64,000 bases of DNA from Actinacidiphila epipremni (GCF_012034175.1 NZ_JAATEJ010000003.1:310001-374000); one strand, 5' to 3'. Positions 15,786-24,505 are shown, counted from the stretch's first letter. The notes: generated from the letters alone by a model not told the origin. Translations and numbers: made by a program.

Positions 15786-16439
15786 CTACGCCACCCGCCG
15801 GTGGCCGCGCTCCATCCCCAGCTTGGCCAGCAGTTTCGACACCTGCCGGCGCACCTCGCGCTCCTTGAGCCCGGCCTGCTCGCCGATCTCGCGGTTGGTC
15901 AGGCCCTCGCCGATCAGGTCCAGGATGTGCCGCTCCTGCGCGGTGAGCCGGCCGGGGCGGTCCTCCGCCACCTCACTGCGGGTACCGCCCTCGCGCAGGC
16001 GTTCCAGGACGTGCGCGGTCGCGGCCGGGTCGATGAGGGAGTGGCCCGCGGCGACCTCGCGGACCGCGGTGATCAGGTCGTCGCCGGTGATGACCTTGGG
16101 GACGTAGCCGGCGGCGCCGCCCATGACGGCGTCGAAGAGGGCCTCGTCGTCGGCGAAGGAGGTGAGCATCAGGCACTTCACCGACTCGTCGTGCGAGCGG
16201 ATCTCCCGGCAGGCCTCGACACCGCTGGCGTCCGGCAGCCGTACGTCCAGGACGGCGACGTCCGGATGGGCGTCCGGGACGCGGTCCATGGCCTCGCGCG
16301 TGGTGGCGGCCTCGCCGACGATCTCGATCGCGGGGTCGTGGGACAGCAGCCGGTTCACGCCCCGCCGGACGACGGCGTGGTCGTCGACGACGAATACGCG
16401 TATATGCCCCTTGTGCGCGTCATGTGCTTTTTCGCTCAC
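15786..16439 (-). CDS. Orphan NarL/DevR-like response regulator
   Basis: A 217-residue receiver plus LuxR-type DNA-binding protein. The receiver has the acidic pair D19-D20, the phosphoacceptor D65 (VLDVRLPD), T93 and K115, all intact, so it can probably be phosphorylated. The GerE-like helix-turn-helix runs from about residue 163 (LTAQERHILDLIGEGLTNREIGEQ). The C-terminal segment KLLAKLGMER matches the DevR/DosR group, but the protein ends seven residues later. The usual last turn of the domain is therefore short. GTG 16439 is chosen because VSEK..HIRVFVVDDH begins the receiver; reading further upstream gives a non-conserved tail. No histidine kinase gene is adjacent. It lies divergent from the bkd operon. 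Confidence 0.88.
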   Translation of the reverse strand: MSEKAHDAHKGHIRVFVVDDHAVVRRGVNRLLSHDPAIEIVGEAATTREAMDRVPDAHPDVAVLDVRLPDASGVEACREIRSHDESVKCLMLTSFADDEALFDAVMGGAAGYVPKVITGDDLITAVREVAAGHSLIDPAATAHVLERLREGGTRSEVAEDRPGRLTAQERHILDLIGEGLTNREIGEQAGLKEREVRRQVSKLLAKLGMERGHRRVA

Positions 16440-16824
16440 GTGCCCAGGGTCCCACCGCGCGTCCGCCCGCGCCTCCCGCGCACCCCGGTGGCCCCTTACG
16501 GATGTCCGCCATCCGAGATACGGTGCCGTTGTCCCGGTGGCCTGCGGCGACATCCGACCCACCGACCCGCATGCGCGGCGCTCGCGCAGTTACTAGGAAA
16601 TCCAAGCAAAACCGCAGGTCGGACGGCTTCGCGCATTTGCCGGACTTCTGGGTAACGTCTGTAGTTGCAGGCCATTCGCCGGGGCACTGTCAGCCTGGCT
16701 CGGCCATGCCGCACACACCCCGTGCGTCCCGCCGGACCAGGTGCGCCGCCCCCCGTACACGCGGGAGGAGGCCCCATCCTGCTCCCCGGCAGATCCCGGG
16801 GGCCGGACAGACGGAGGAGCGAAC
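16440..16824. promoter_or_regulatory. Divergent region between response regulator and bkd operon
   Basis: 385 bases with no credible gene. An AT-rich island (16590-16613, TTACTAGGAAATCC then AAGCAAAACC) stands out in otherwise GC-rich DNA and probably marks promoters or regulator sites. On the plus strand TTGCCG (16637-16642) and TGTAGT (16660-16665) are 17 bases apart, a weak sigma-70-type promoter for bkdA, leaving a leader of ~150 bases. Confidence 0.35.
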
Positions 16825-17982
16825 GTGAGCGTGAAGAGCACTGCACCGCGGAGGACGACCCGCGGCAGCGCCGCCAAGCGCCGTAGCGGGGAGCCCGGGC
16901 TCGTACAGCTGCTGACGCCGCAGGGCGAGCGGGTGGAGCACGACGAATACGCGGTCGACCTGACGCCGGAGGAGCTGCGCGGCCTGTACCGCGACATGGT
17001 GCTGACCCGGCGGTTCGACGGCGAGGCGGTCACGCTGCAGCGGCAGGGCGAGCTGGGGCTGTGGGCGTCGCTGCTGGGCCAGGAGGCCGCGCAGATCGGC
17101 TCGGGCCGCGCGACCCGCCCCGACGACTACGTCTTCCCGACGTACCGCGAGCACGGCGTGGCCTGGACGCGCGACGTGGACCCGCTGAACCTGCTCGGGA
17201 TGTTCCGCGGCGTGAACCACGGCGGCTGGGACCCCAACGAGAACAACTTCCACCTTTACACCATCGTCATCGGCTCGCAGACCCTGCACGCCACGGGGTA
17301 CGCGATGGGTGTGGCCAAGGACGGCGCCGAGTCGGCGGTGCTCGCGTACTTCGGCGACGGCGCCTCCAGCCAGGGCGACGTCGCCGAGGCGTTCACCTTC
17401 GCCGCGGTCTACAACGCGCCGGTGGTCTTCTTCTGCCAGAACAACCAGTGGGCCATCTCCGAGCCGACCGAGAAGCAGTCCCGGGTGCCGATCTACCAGC
17501 GCGCCGCCGGCTTCGGCTTCCCCGGCGTGCGGGTGGACGGCAACGACGTGCTGGCGGTGCTCGCGGTGACCCGGGCGGCGCTGGAGCACGCCCGCAGCGG
17601 GCAGGGCCCGATGCTGGTCGAGGCGTTCACCTACCGGATGGGCGCGCACACCACGACCGACGACCCGACGCGCTACCGCAGCGAGGACGAGCGCTCGGAG
17701 TGGGCGGCCAAGGACCCGATCGCCCGGCTGCGCGCCTACCTCGACCGCGAGGGCCTGGCCGACGAGGACTTCTACGCCGGCGTCGACACCGAGAGCGACG
17801 CCCTGGCCAAGCGCGTGCGCGAGGGCGTACGCACCATGCCGAACCCCGGCCCGATGGCCATGTTCGAGCACGTCTACGCGGACGGCAGCGCGCTCGTCGA
17901 CGAGGAGCGCGCCCAGTACGCCGCATACGCCGCGTCCTTCGAGGACGCAGAAACCGGCGGCAACCCGGGACAGGGGCACTGA
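16825..17982 (+). CDS. bkdA: Branched-chain 2-oxoacid dehydrogenase E1 alpha subunit
   Basis: A 385-residue thiamine-diphosphate enzyme subunit that, with E1 beta, decarboxylates 2-oxo acids from valine, leucine and isoleucine. The ThDP motif begins at GDG (177-179) and closes with FCQNN about 30 residues later. The phosphorylation-loop region TYRMGAHTTTDDPTRYR and the N-terminal LTRRFDGEAVTLQRQGELG are also typical. The first ~35 residues are basic and variable. GTG 16825 is selected by the ACGGAGGAG site at 16811-16819. The E1 beta gene follows after one base. In Streptomyces this complex supplies branched acyl-CoA primers for fatty acids and polyketides. A pyruvate-specific E1 is a less likely reading. 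Confidence 0.88.
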   Translation: MSVKSTAPRRTTRGSAAKRRSGEPGLVQLLTPQGERVEHDEYAVDLTPEELRGLYRDMVLTRRFDGEAVTLQRQGELGLWASLLGQEAAQIGSGRATRPDDYVFPTYREHGVAWTRDVDPLNLLGMFRGVNHGGWDPNENNFHLYTIVIGSQTLHATGYAMGVAKDGAESAVLAYFGDGASSQGDVAEAFTFAAVYNAPVVFFCQNNQWAISEPTEKQSRVPIYQRAAGFGFPGVRVDGNDVLAVLAVTRAALEHARSGQGPMLVEAFTYRMGAHTTTDDPTRYRSEDERSEWAAKDPIARLRAYLDREGLADEDFYAGVDTESDALAKRVREGVRTMPNPGPMAMFEHVYADGSALVDEERAQYAAYAASFEDAETGGNPGQGH

Positions 17983-17983
17983 C

Positions 17984-18961
17984 ATGACGCAGACGATGGC
18001 TGTGGCCAAGGCGCTCAACGAGTCGCTGCGCAAGGCCCTGGAGAGCGACCCCAAGGTCCTGGTGATGGGCGAGGACGTCGGCAAGCTCGGCGGCGTCTTC
18101 CGGATCACCGACGGGCTGCACAAGGACTTCGGCGAGGGCCGGGTCATCGACACCCCGCTGGCGGAGTCCGGCATCGTCGGCACCGCGATCGGCCTGGCGC
18201 TGCGCGGCTACCGGCCGGTGGCGGAGATCCAGTTCGACGGGTTCGTCTTCCCCGCCTACGACCAGATCGTCACCCAGCTGGCCAAGATGCACGCCCGCGC
18301 GCTCGGCAAGATCAAGCTGCCGATCGTCATCCGCATCCCCTACGGCGGCGGCATCGGCGCGGTCGAGCACCACAGCGAGTCGCCGGAGTCGCTGTTCGCG
18401 CATGTCCCGGGCCTGAAGGTGGTCTCGCCCTCGAACGCCTCGGACGCCTACTGGATGCTCCAGCAGGCCATCGAATGCGACGACCCGGTGATCTTCTTCG
18501 AGCCCAAGCGGCGCTACTGGGACAAGGGCGAGGTCGACGTCGAGGCGGTGCCGGGCGACCTGCACCGGGCGGTCGTCGTCCAGCAGGGCACGGACGTCAC
18601 GCTCGCCGCGTACGGGCCGATGGTGAAGGTGTGCCTGGAGGCGGCGGCAGCGGCGGCGAACGAGGGCCGTAGCCTGGAGGTCGTGGATCTGCGCTCGCTC
18701 TCGCCGATCGACTTCGACACGATCCAGGCGTCCGTGCAGAAGACCCGCCGGCTGGTGGTCGTGCACGAGGCGCCGGTCTTCTACGGGGCCGGTGCCGAGA
18801 TCGCCGCCCGGATCACGGAGCGCTGCTTCTACCACCTCGAGGCACCGGTGCTGCGGGTCGGCGGTTTCCACGCCCCCTACCCGCCGGCGCGCCTGGAGGA
18901 CGAGTACCTGCCCGGGCTCGACCGGGTGCTGGACGCCGTCGACCGCGCGCTGGCGTTCTGA
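17984..18961 (+). CDS. bkdB: Branched-chain 2-oxoacid dehydrogenase E1 beta subunit
   Basis: A 325-residue transketolase-like beta subunit. Characteristic segments are VLVMGEDVGKLGGVFRITDGL near the N-terminus, PLAESGIVGTAIGLALRGYRPVAEIQF, and the E1 beta C-terminal domain with VEVVDLRSLSPIDFDTI-like sequence and VVVHEAPVFYGAGAEI. It completes the E1 heterotetramer active site with bkdA, whose stop is only 1 base upstream. An FEPKRRYWDKGEVD region resembles branched-chain E1 beta proteins (substrate entrance). The next gene starts 11 bases downstream, so the three are one operon. Confidence 0.92.
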   Translation: MTQTMAVAKALNESLRKALESDPKVLVMGEDVGKLGGVFRITDGLHKDFGEGRVIDTPLAESGIVGTAIGLALRGYRPVAEIQFDGFVFPAYDQIVTQLAKMHARALGKIKLPIVIRIPYGGGIGAVEHHSESPESLFAHVPGLKVVSPSNASDAYWMLQQAIECDDPVIFFEPKRRYWDKGEVDVEAVPGDLHRAVVVQQGTDVTLAAYGPMVKVCLEAAAAAANEGRSLEVVDLRSLSPIDFDTIQASVQKTRRLVVVHEAPVFYGAGAEIAARITERCFYHLEAPVLRVGGFHAPYPPARLEDEYLPGLDRVLDAVDRALAF

Positions 18962-18972
18962 GGGAGAGGGTT

Positions 18973-20430
18973 GTGACGACCATGACGGCACAGGCCGCAC
19001 AGACGCAGCGGGGCCCGCGCTTCCGCGAGTTCCGGATGCCGGACGTCGGCGAGGGGCTGACCGAGGCGGAGATCCTCAAGTGGTACGTGGCGGTGGGCGA
19101 CGCCGTGCACGACGGCATGGTGATCTGCGAGGTGGAGACGGCCAAGGCGGCCGTCGAGCTGCCCATCCCGTTCGACGGGGTGATCAGCGAGATCCGCTTC
19201 GACGAGGGCACGACGGTGGACGTCGGCACGCCGATCATCGTGGTGGACGCGGGCGACACGGGGGAGGCGGCAGCGCAGCCGGCGCCGGCCGCCGAGGCCG
19301 CGCCGCAGCCCGCGCCCGAGGCGCCGCCGGCCGCCAAGCGGGAGGCGGTGCTGGTCGGTTACGGCGTCGCGCCGTCCTCGACGACCCGCCGGCCGCGCAA
19401 GCAGCAGCAGGCCGCGCCGCTGAACGGGCACGCGGATACGGGCGCCGGTACGACTACGGGTACGGGCCCGGCCGCCGCCGCTCCCGCGGTGACCCCTGCC
19501 CCGGTCCCTGCCCCCGCCCCCGCGCCCGTACCGGAGCAGCCCGCCGCCGGACGGCCGCTGGCCAAGCCGCCGGTGCGCAAGCTCGCCAAGGAGCTGGGCA
19601 TCGACCTGGCGACCGTGGTGCCGACCGGCCCGAACGGCGTGGTGACGCGCGAGGACATCCGCGCCGCCGCCGCGCCCCCGGCCCGGCTCCCGTCGGCCCC
19701 GGAGCCGGCGCCCGCGGTGGCGGCCGGCGCGCGGGAGACCCGTACGCCCATCAAGGGCGTGCGCAAGGCGACCGCGCAGGCCATGGTGGCCAGCGCCTTC
19801 ACCGCGCCGCACGTCACGGAGTTCGTGACCTTCGACATCTCCCGGACCATGAAGCTGGTCCAGGAGCTGAAGGAGGACCGGGCCTTCGCCGGGCTCAAGG
19901 TCAGCCCGCTGCTGCTGGTCGCGCGGGCGCTGCTGGTGGCGATCCGGCGCAACCCGGCGGTCAACTCGGCGTGGGACGAGGAGGCGCAGGAGATCGTCCA
20001 GAAGTCCTACGTCAACCTCGGCATCGCGGCGGCGACCCCGCGCGGCCTGATCGTCCCCAACATCAAGGACGCGCAGGACAAGACGCTGCCGGAGCTGGCC
20101 GCGGCGCTCGGCGAGCTGGTGAGCACCGCGCGCGAGGGCCGGACGGCGCCGGCCGACATGCAGGGCGGCACGGTCACGATCACCAACGTCGGCGTCTTCG
20201 GCGTCGACACCGGCACGCCGATCCTCAACCCGGGCGAGTCGGCGATCCTGGCCTTCGGCGCGGTCAAGCTCCAGCCGTGGGTGCACAAGGGCAAGGTCAA
20301 GCCGCGGCACGTCACGACGCTGGCGCTGTCCTTCGACCACCGGCTGGTGGACGGGGAGCTGGGCTCGAAGGTGCTGGCCGACGTCGCGGCGATCCTGGAG
20401 CAGCCCAAGCGGCTGATCACCTGGGCGTAG
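18973..20430 (+). CDS. bkdC: Dihydrolipoamide acyltransferase (E2) of the branched-chain complex
   Basis: A 485-residue E2 core protein. One lipoyl domain (about 20-92) carries the lipoylated Lys58 in VETAKA. A long Ala/Pro linker follows. The peripheral-subunit-binding domain lies near 196-235 (RKLAKELGIDLATVVPTGPNG), and the acyltransferase domain ends with the catalytic SFDHRLVDGE near residues 453-462. It moves acyl groups from E1 to CoA. GTG 18973 is preceded by GAGGGAGAGGG. No E3 gene is adjacent; E3 is usually shared with pyruvate dehydrogenase. A strong terminator lies ~46 bases after the stop. Confidence 0.93.
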   Translation: MTTMTAQAAQTQRGPRFREFRMPDVGEGLTEAEILKWYVAVGDAVHDGMVICEVETAKAAVELPIPFDGVISEIRFDEGTTVDVGTPIIVVDAGDTGEAAAQPAPAAEAAPQPAPEAPPAAKREAVLVGYGVAPSSTTRRPRKQQQAAPLNGHADTGAGTTTGTGPAAAAPAVTPAPVPAPAPAPVPEQPAAGRPLAKPPVRKLAKELGIDLATVVPTGPNGVVTREDIRAAAAPPARLPSAPEPAPAVAAGARETRTPIKGVRKATAQAMVASAFTAPHVTEFVTFDISRTMKLVQELKEDRAFAGLKVSPLLLVARALLVAIRRNPAVNSAWDEEAQEIVQKSYVNLGIAAATPRGLIVPNIKDAQDKTLPELAAALGELVSTAREGRTAPADMQGGTVTITNVGVFGVDTGTPILNPGESAILAFGAVKLQPWVHKGKVKPRHVTTLALSFDHRLVDGELGSKVLADVAAILEQPKRLITWA

Positions 20431-20476
20431 CCGATACGGCCCACGGGTCTCGGCACACGGGCCACGAACGGATGAG

Positions 20477-20516
20477 GCGGGTGCGGGCGTACTGACGTCC
20501 GCACCCGCTCTTTGTG
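20477..20516 (+). terminator. Rho-independent terminator of the bkd operon
   Basis: GCGGGTGCGGGCGT (20477-20490) pairs over 14 positions, one of them G-U, with 20495-20508 around the ACTG loop. TCTTTGT follows. This is the clearest terminator in the window. Confidence 0.85.
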
Positions 20517-20560
20517 CGTGTTTGCGCCATTCCGCGGCCGGTTTGTGCTGCTATCGCGGC

Positions 20561-20755
20561 ATGGTCGTCTCCGTGTCCGTCGTCATGCTGCTGGTCGTCA
20601 TCGCGGCGCTGCTGATGCGCAACAAGAACCTGAAGGTCAGTCACGCCATCGTGTGCGGCCTGCTCGGCTTCTGCCTGGCCGGGTCCAGCCTGGCGCCCAC
20701 GATCCAGTCCACGGTGGCCTCGACGGCGGACCTGGTGAGCACCATCCGCCCCTGA
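20561..20755 (+). CDS. Small two-helix membrane protein
   Basis: A 64-residue protein starting at ATG 20561. An earlier in-frame ATG is not supported, because the residues before MVVSV are not membrane-like. Two hydrophobic segments (VVSVSVVMLLVVIAALLM, residues 2-19, and SHAIVCGLLGFCLAGSSLA, about 26-44) are separated by the basic turn RNKNLK. The tail APTIQSTVASTADLVSTIRP is polar. Similar small proteins occur in streptomycetes, and the arrangement recalls SpdD-like plasmid spread proteins, but I cannot assign a function. It follows the bkd terminator and seems to be transcribed separately. Confidence 0.65.
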   Translation: MVVSVSVVMLLVVIAALLMRNKNLKVSHAIVCGLLGFCLAGSSLAPTIQSTVASTADLVSTIRP

Positions 20756-20822
20756 GCTGGCCCTGAGCCGGCCCTGAGCCGGTCCGGAGGCCGCCCGGAA
20801 CCGGCCGCGCGGACCTCGTCCG

Positions 20823-20828
20823 TACGAT
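20823..20828 (+). promoter_or_regulatory. -10 element, leaderless start of the GNAT gene
   Basis: TACGAT lies 6 bases before the ATG at 20835. No Shine-Dalgarno sequence is present and no convincing -35 box is seen. Confidence 0.5.
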
Positions 20829-20834
20829 GATCGG

Positions 20835-21383
20835 ATGACTGACACTCCCGCGGGCACCTCCCCGCACGCCGATGTGTCCCTGCGCCCGATCGGCGAGGAC
20901 GACCTTCCGGTGATCACCGGCTATCTCGCCGACCCGGCGGCCGTCGGCCCCTTCCAGTGGTTCGGCTGGCCCGACCCGCACCGCTGGAAGCGCGACTGGG
21001 CCGAGAACGGCCTGCTCGGCCCGGACGGCGGCCGGCTGCTGGTGACCCGCGGGGCGGAGTCGGCCGGCTTCGTCGCGTGGCGCAAGATCCCCAGCGCCAC
21101 GTCCTTCTACTGGAACATGGGCATCCTGCTCTGGCCCCAGGCCCGCGGCCACGGCCTCGGCACCCAGGCCCAACGCCTCCTCGTGCGCTACCTGTTCGCC
21201 CACACCCTGACCGCCCGCATCGAGGCCGACACCGACGTCGAGAACCACGCCGAGCAGCGCGCCCTGGAAAAAGCCGGCTTCACCCGCGAGGGCGTCCTGC
21301 GCGGCAGCAACTTCCGCGACGGCCAATGGCACGACAGCGTCGTCTACGGCATCCTCCGCACCGACCCGCAGCCCACCCCCTGA
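20835..21383 (+). CDS. GNAT family N-acetyltransferase (RimJ/RimL-like)
   Basis: A 182-residue cytoplasmic acetyltransferase. It opens with VSLRPIGEDDLPVITGYLADPAAVGPFQWFGW, as in the RimJ/RimL group. The acetyl-CoA loop lies in LWPQARGHGLGTQAQRLLVRYLF (R/Q-x-x-G-x-G/A pattern), and the closing NHAEQRALEKAGFTREGVLRG is the standard last strand-helix. Such proteins acetylate ribosomal-protein N-termini, small amines or antibiotics; the substrate is not predictable. It lies between the small membrane protein and the GntR gene and is read alone from a leaderless promoter. Confidence 0.88.
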   Translation: MTDTPAGTSPHADVSLRPIGEDDLPVITGYLADPAAVGPFQWFGWPDPHRWKRDWAENGLLGPDGGRLLVTRGAESAGFVAWRKIPSATSFYWNMGILLWPQARGHGLGTQAQRLLVRYLFAHTLTARIEADTDVENHAEQRALEKAGFTREGVLRGSNFRDGQWHDSVVYGILRTDPQPTP

Positions 21384-21513
21384 CCCCCTCCCCCCGAGGG
21401 CCGGTGCGGGGGCGCACGCGGGAGGGTGCGGCGGGCGGGTGCGCGCCGGCGCCGTGACCCCGGTTCACCCGTCCGGATCGCAGACGGCATGTCGGACGCC
21501 CGGTTGTTGTATC

Positions 21514-21530
21514 TATGATGTGCGCATCAT
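21514..21530 (+). promoter_or_regulatory. -10 box and inverted repeat before the GntR gene
   Basis: TATGAT (21514-21519) is a good -10 hexamer. ATGATG-TGCG-CATCAT (21515-21530) is a perfect 6-bp inverted repeat overlapping both the -10 box and the ATG at 21529. FCD-type GntR regulators bind short dyads at their own promoters, so this is a candidate autoregulatory operator. Confidence 0.5.
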
Positions 21531-22245
21531 GGATGCAGCCACCGCCACGCCGGCCGTCACGCCCACGCCCACGGCCGCGCCCGCAGTCAAGCCCCCCGCC
21601 GCGGCCACCAAGTCGCCGCCCGCCGCCGAGCGGGTGTATCTGCACGTCAAGGCCGGGGTGCTGGACCGCAGTTACGAGGGCGGGACGCTGCTGACGGAAG
21701 GGGATCTCGCCGAGGCGGTGGGGGTCTCGCGGACGCCGGTGCGGGAGGCGCTGCTGCGGCTGGAGGCGGAGGGGCTGCTCAAGCTCTATCCGAAGAAGGG
21801 CGCGCTCGTGTTGCCGGTGTCGGCGCAGGAGATCGCGGACGTCGTGGAGACCCGGCTGCTGGTGGAGCAGCACGCGGTGGCCAAGCTCGTGGGCGCGCTG
21901 CCCGAGCCGCTGGTGGCGCGGCTGGAGGAGCTGCTGGCCGAGCAGCGCGGGCACGCCGCCGCGGGCGACCTCGCCGCCTTCGCCGTCGCCGACCGCTGCT
22001 TCCACGCCGAGATCGTGCGCGCCGCCGGCAACCGTATCCTCGCCCAGCTCTACGACCAGCTGCGCGACCGGCAGCTGCGGATGGGCGTGGCCACGATGCA
22101 CGCCGAGCCGAGCCGGGTCGCCAAGAACATCGAGGAGCACACCGAGATCCTCGACGCGCTGCGCCAGGGCGGCGCCCGCGAGGCCAGAGCGGCCGTGACC
22201 CGGCACCTTTCCCGCGTCAACACACTGGCGCGGGGCGAGTCGTGA
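21529..22245 (+). CDS. GntR family regulator, FadR/FCD subfamily
   Basis: A 238-residue regulator. Residues 1-33 are an Ala/Pro/Thr linker. The winged helix spans about 35-100 and includes GTLLTEGDLAEAVGVSRTPVREALLRLEAEGLL, the GntR signature. A C-terminal all-helical FCD ligand domain follows, with metal-site candidates in FHAEIVRAAGN and the histidine in VTRHLSRV. It probably responds to an organic acid. Its stop overlaps the GTG of the MFS gene by 4 bases, so it likely controls that transporter and itself. Confidence 0.9.
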   Translation: MDAATATPAVTPTPTAAPAVKPPAAATKSPPAAERVYLHVKAGVLDRSYEGGTLLTEGDLAEAVGVSRTPVREALLRLEAEGLLKLYPKKGALVLPVSAQEIADVVETRLLVEQHAVAKLVGALPEPLVARLEELLAEQRGHAAAGDLAAFAVADRCFHAEIVRAAGNRILAQLYDQLRDRQLRMGVATMHAEPSRVAKNIEEHTEILDALRQGGAREARAAVTRHLSRVNTLARGES

Positions 22246-23573
22246 CGGCCCGTACGCTGCGGGCCGTCGCGGTGCCGGGCGATCCACCGGGCGGCCGGCG
22301 CGCGGTGCTGGTGTGGGGCGTCGGCACGCTGGTCTACCTGGTCGCGGTGGTGCACCGCACGAGCCTGGGCGTCGCGGGCATCGACGCCGCCGACCGCTTC
22401 CACGTCGGCGCCTCCGCGCTGTCGTCGTTCTCGATCCTCCAGGTGCTGGTCTACGCCGGCATGCAGATACCCGTCGGGCTGATGGTGGACCGGCTCGGCA
22501 CGAAGAAGGTGCTCACGCTGGGCGCGGTGCTCTACACCGCCGGCCAGTTCACCTTCGGGCTGTCGCACTCCTACCCCATGGCGCTGGCCGCCCGCGCGGT
22601 GCTCGGCTGCGGCGACGCGATGACGTTCGTGAGCGTGCTGCGGCTGGGCTCGCGCTGGTTCCCGGCCCGCCGCGGGCCGCTGGTCACGCAGGCCGCCGCG
22701 CTCTTCGGGGTGGCCGGCAACCTCATCTCGACGGTCGTGCTGTCCCGGCTGCTGCACACCGCCGGCTGGACGCCGACCTTCCTCGGCGCCGCGGTCGCCG
22801 GCGCCTTCGTCCTGCTGCTGGTCGTCTTCTTCCTCCAGGACCACCCGCCCGGTTACGAGCCCGCGCCCGTCGAGCACGCGGGCGCGGCGTACGTGCGGCG
22901 GCAGATCGCGGCGTCGTGGGCGGAGCCGGGCACGCGGCTGGGGATGTGGACGCACTTCACGACGCAATTCCCCGGCATGGTGTTCCTGCTGCTGTGGGGC
23001 ATGCCGTTTCTGGTCGAGGCGCAGCACCTGTCGCGCGGGGCGGCCGGCGCGCTGCTGACGCTGGTGGTGCTGGCCAACATGGCCTTCGGGATGGTCTTCG
23101 GCCAGCTGATCTCCCGTCACCACGGGGCGCGGCTGCCGCTGACGCTCGGCGTGGTCGCGGTGACCGCGGGCACCTGGGCGGCGGTGCTGGGCTGGCCCGG
23201 CGGGCACGACCCGATGTGGCTGCTGGTGGCGCTGTGCGTCGTGCTCGGCGCGAGCGGCCCGGCGTCGATGATCGGCTTCGACTTCGCCCGCCCGGCCAAC
23301 CCGCCGGAACGATTCGGCACCGCCTCGGGCATCGTCAACATCGGCGGCTTCATCGCCTCCATGCTGACGCTGCTGGCGATCGGCGTGCTCCTGGACTCCA
23401 CCGGCGACGACTACCGCGTGGCCTGGTGCAGCATCTTCGTCCTCCAGGCGGTGGGCCTCACCCAGATCCTGCGGCTGCGCCGCGCCAGCGAGCGCCTGGA
23501 GCGCGAACGCATCGCCGTCAGCCGCGTCGAGAGCGTCCACCGCACCGCCCCGGCGACCCTCAGCGGCGAATAG
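22242..23573 (+). CDS. Major facilitator superfamily transporter
   Basis: A 443-residue, about 12-helix membrane transporter. Loop 2-3 carries GLMVDRLGTKKVLTLGAV (the MFS GxxxDRxGxKK motif). Helices group as two six-helix halves around a central loop (about 205-235, PPGYEPAPVEHAGAAYVRR). The start GTG 22242 overlaps the gntR stop. The last ~40 residues are charged and cytoplasmic. The general layout resembles nitrate/nitrite- or metabolite-type MFS permeases, but no substrate can be named; regulation by the FCD regulator suggests an organic acid or a related metabolite. Confidence 0.9.
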   Translation: MTARTLRAVAVPGDPPGGRRAVLVWGVGTLVYLVAVVHRTSLGVAGIDAADRFHVGASALSSFSILQVLVYAGMQIPVGLMVDRLGTKKVLTLGAVLYTAGQFTFGLSHSYPMALAARAVLGCGDAMTFVSVLRLGSRWFPARRGPLVTQAAALFGVAGNLISTVVLSRLLHTAGWTPTFLGAAVAGAFVLLLVVFFLQDHPPGYEPAPVEHAGAAYVRRQIAASWAEPGTRLGMWTHFTTQFPGMVFLLLWGMPFLVEAQHLSRGAAGALLTLVVLANMAFGMVFGQLISRHHGARLPLTLGVVAVTAGTWAAVLGWPGGHDPMWLLVALCVVLGASGPASMIGFDFARPANPPERFGTASGIVNIGGFIASMLTLLAIGVLLDSTGDDYRVAWCSIFVLQAVGLTQILRLRRASERLERERIAVSRVESVHRTAPATLSGE

Positions 23574-23599
23574 CCCCTCCCGGCCCCGGCCCACCCCTC

Positions 23600-23630
23600 C
23601 CGGCCCGCACCGCAAAACACCGCGGGCCGG
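23600..23630. terminator. Hairpin between MFS and MDMPI genes
   Basis: CCGGCCCGC (23600-23608) pairs perfectly with GCGGGCCGG (23622-23630) across a 13-base A-rich loop. It lies between two convergent genes and could end both transcripts. Confidence 0.55.
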
Positions 23631-23680
23631 TACCGGGGTACGCCCCCGGCGCCGGCCCGTCGCCACGCGACCCGTACGGC

Positions 23681-24505
23681 TCAGCGCGTCACGGCGATGT
23701 GGGCCAGGATGGCCTCCGCGAGGTCCTGGTCGCCCTCGATCTTGACCTGGCCGGCGACCGCGGCCGGGCGGACCCGGCCGGTGAGCAGGCGCAGGAAGGT
23801 CTCCCAGTCCAGGACGAAGGTCACCGCGGGGCCGAGCGAGACCGCGGAGTCGATCGAGCCGCGGCCCTCGGCGTTCACCCGGATGGTGCGCATGAACTCC
23901 AGCGGGCCGTGCACGTCGAAGACCACCGCGGAGCCGGGCCGCGCGCCCGCGTCGTGCGCGACCAGCTTCGGCAGCGCGCGCAGCACGAAGTCGCGGGAGA
24001 GCACCGCCGCCGCCGAGGCCAGGTTGCCGGGCTTGTCCAGCGCGCGGCGCAGATCCTGCTCGTGCACCCACACGTCGAAGACCCGGGCCCACAGCTGCTC
24101 CTCCAGCGTGACCTCGCCGCCGCCGATCCCCCGTACGGTCGCGTCGGGCTGCCGGGACTCGTTGCGCAGCTGCCGCGACCTGCGGATGATCGTGTACTCC
24201 AGCTCGGAGGTCATCTCCGGGGCGGTGTGGTGCCGCCGGATGTCGACCGGCACCTCGGTGTAGCGGGCGGTCTCGGAGGTGATGTGCCGCAGGTCGCTGG
24301 GAAGTGTGTGGATCGGGCGCGGATCGCCGAGGAGTTCGCACTCGAAGCCGATGATGTGGGAGACGATGTCGCGGACCGACCAGTACGGGCACTCCGTGGG
24401 GCGGTTCCACTCCCCCTCGGTCAGTGGCGACACCAGCTCGTTGACGGATTCAATGGAGTGGGTCCAGGCGTCTATGTACGGCTGGAGCTTGCTGTGGACG
24501 GTCAC
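23681..24505 (-). CDS. Maleylpyruvate isomerase family (mycothiol-dependent-like) protein
   Basis: A 274-residue cytoplasmic protein. The N-terminal DinB/MDMPI helical bundle (about 1-165) contains WNRPTECPYWSVRDIVSHIIGFECELLG, whose His is the usual first metal ligand, and RVFDVWVHEQDLRRAL, which carries the second metal-binding His. The C-terminal SCP2-like region (about 190-270) includes LDWETFLRLLTGRVRPA. The family uses mycothiol as cofactor, which fits an actinomycete. The true substrate is unknown. The GTG start at 24505 has a GAGGGG site. The gene is divergent from the amidase. Confidence 0.85.
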   Translation of the reverse strand: MTVHSKLQPYIDAWTHSIESVNELVSPLTEGEWNRPTECPYWSVRDIVSHIIGFECELLGDPRPIHTLPSDLRHITSETARYTEVPVDIRRHHTAPEMTSELEYTIIRRSRQLRNESRQPDATVRGIGGGEVTLEEQLWARVFDVWVHEQDLRRALDKPGNLASAAAVLSRDFVLRALPKLVAHDAGARPGSAVVFDVHGPLEFMRTIRVNAEGRGSIDSAVSLGPAVTFVLDWETFLRLLTGRVRPAAVAGQVKIEGDQDLAEAILAHIAVTR

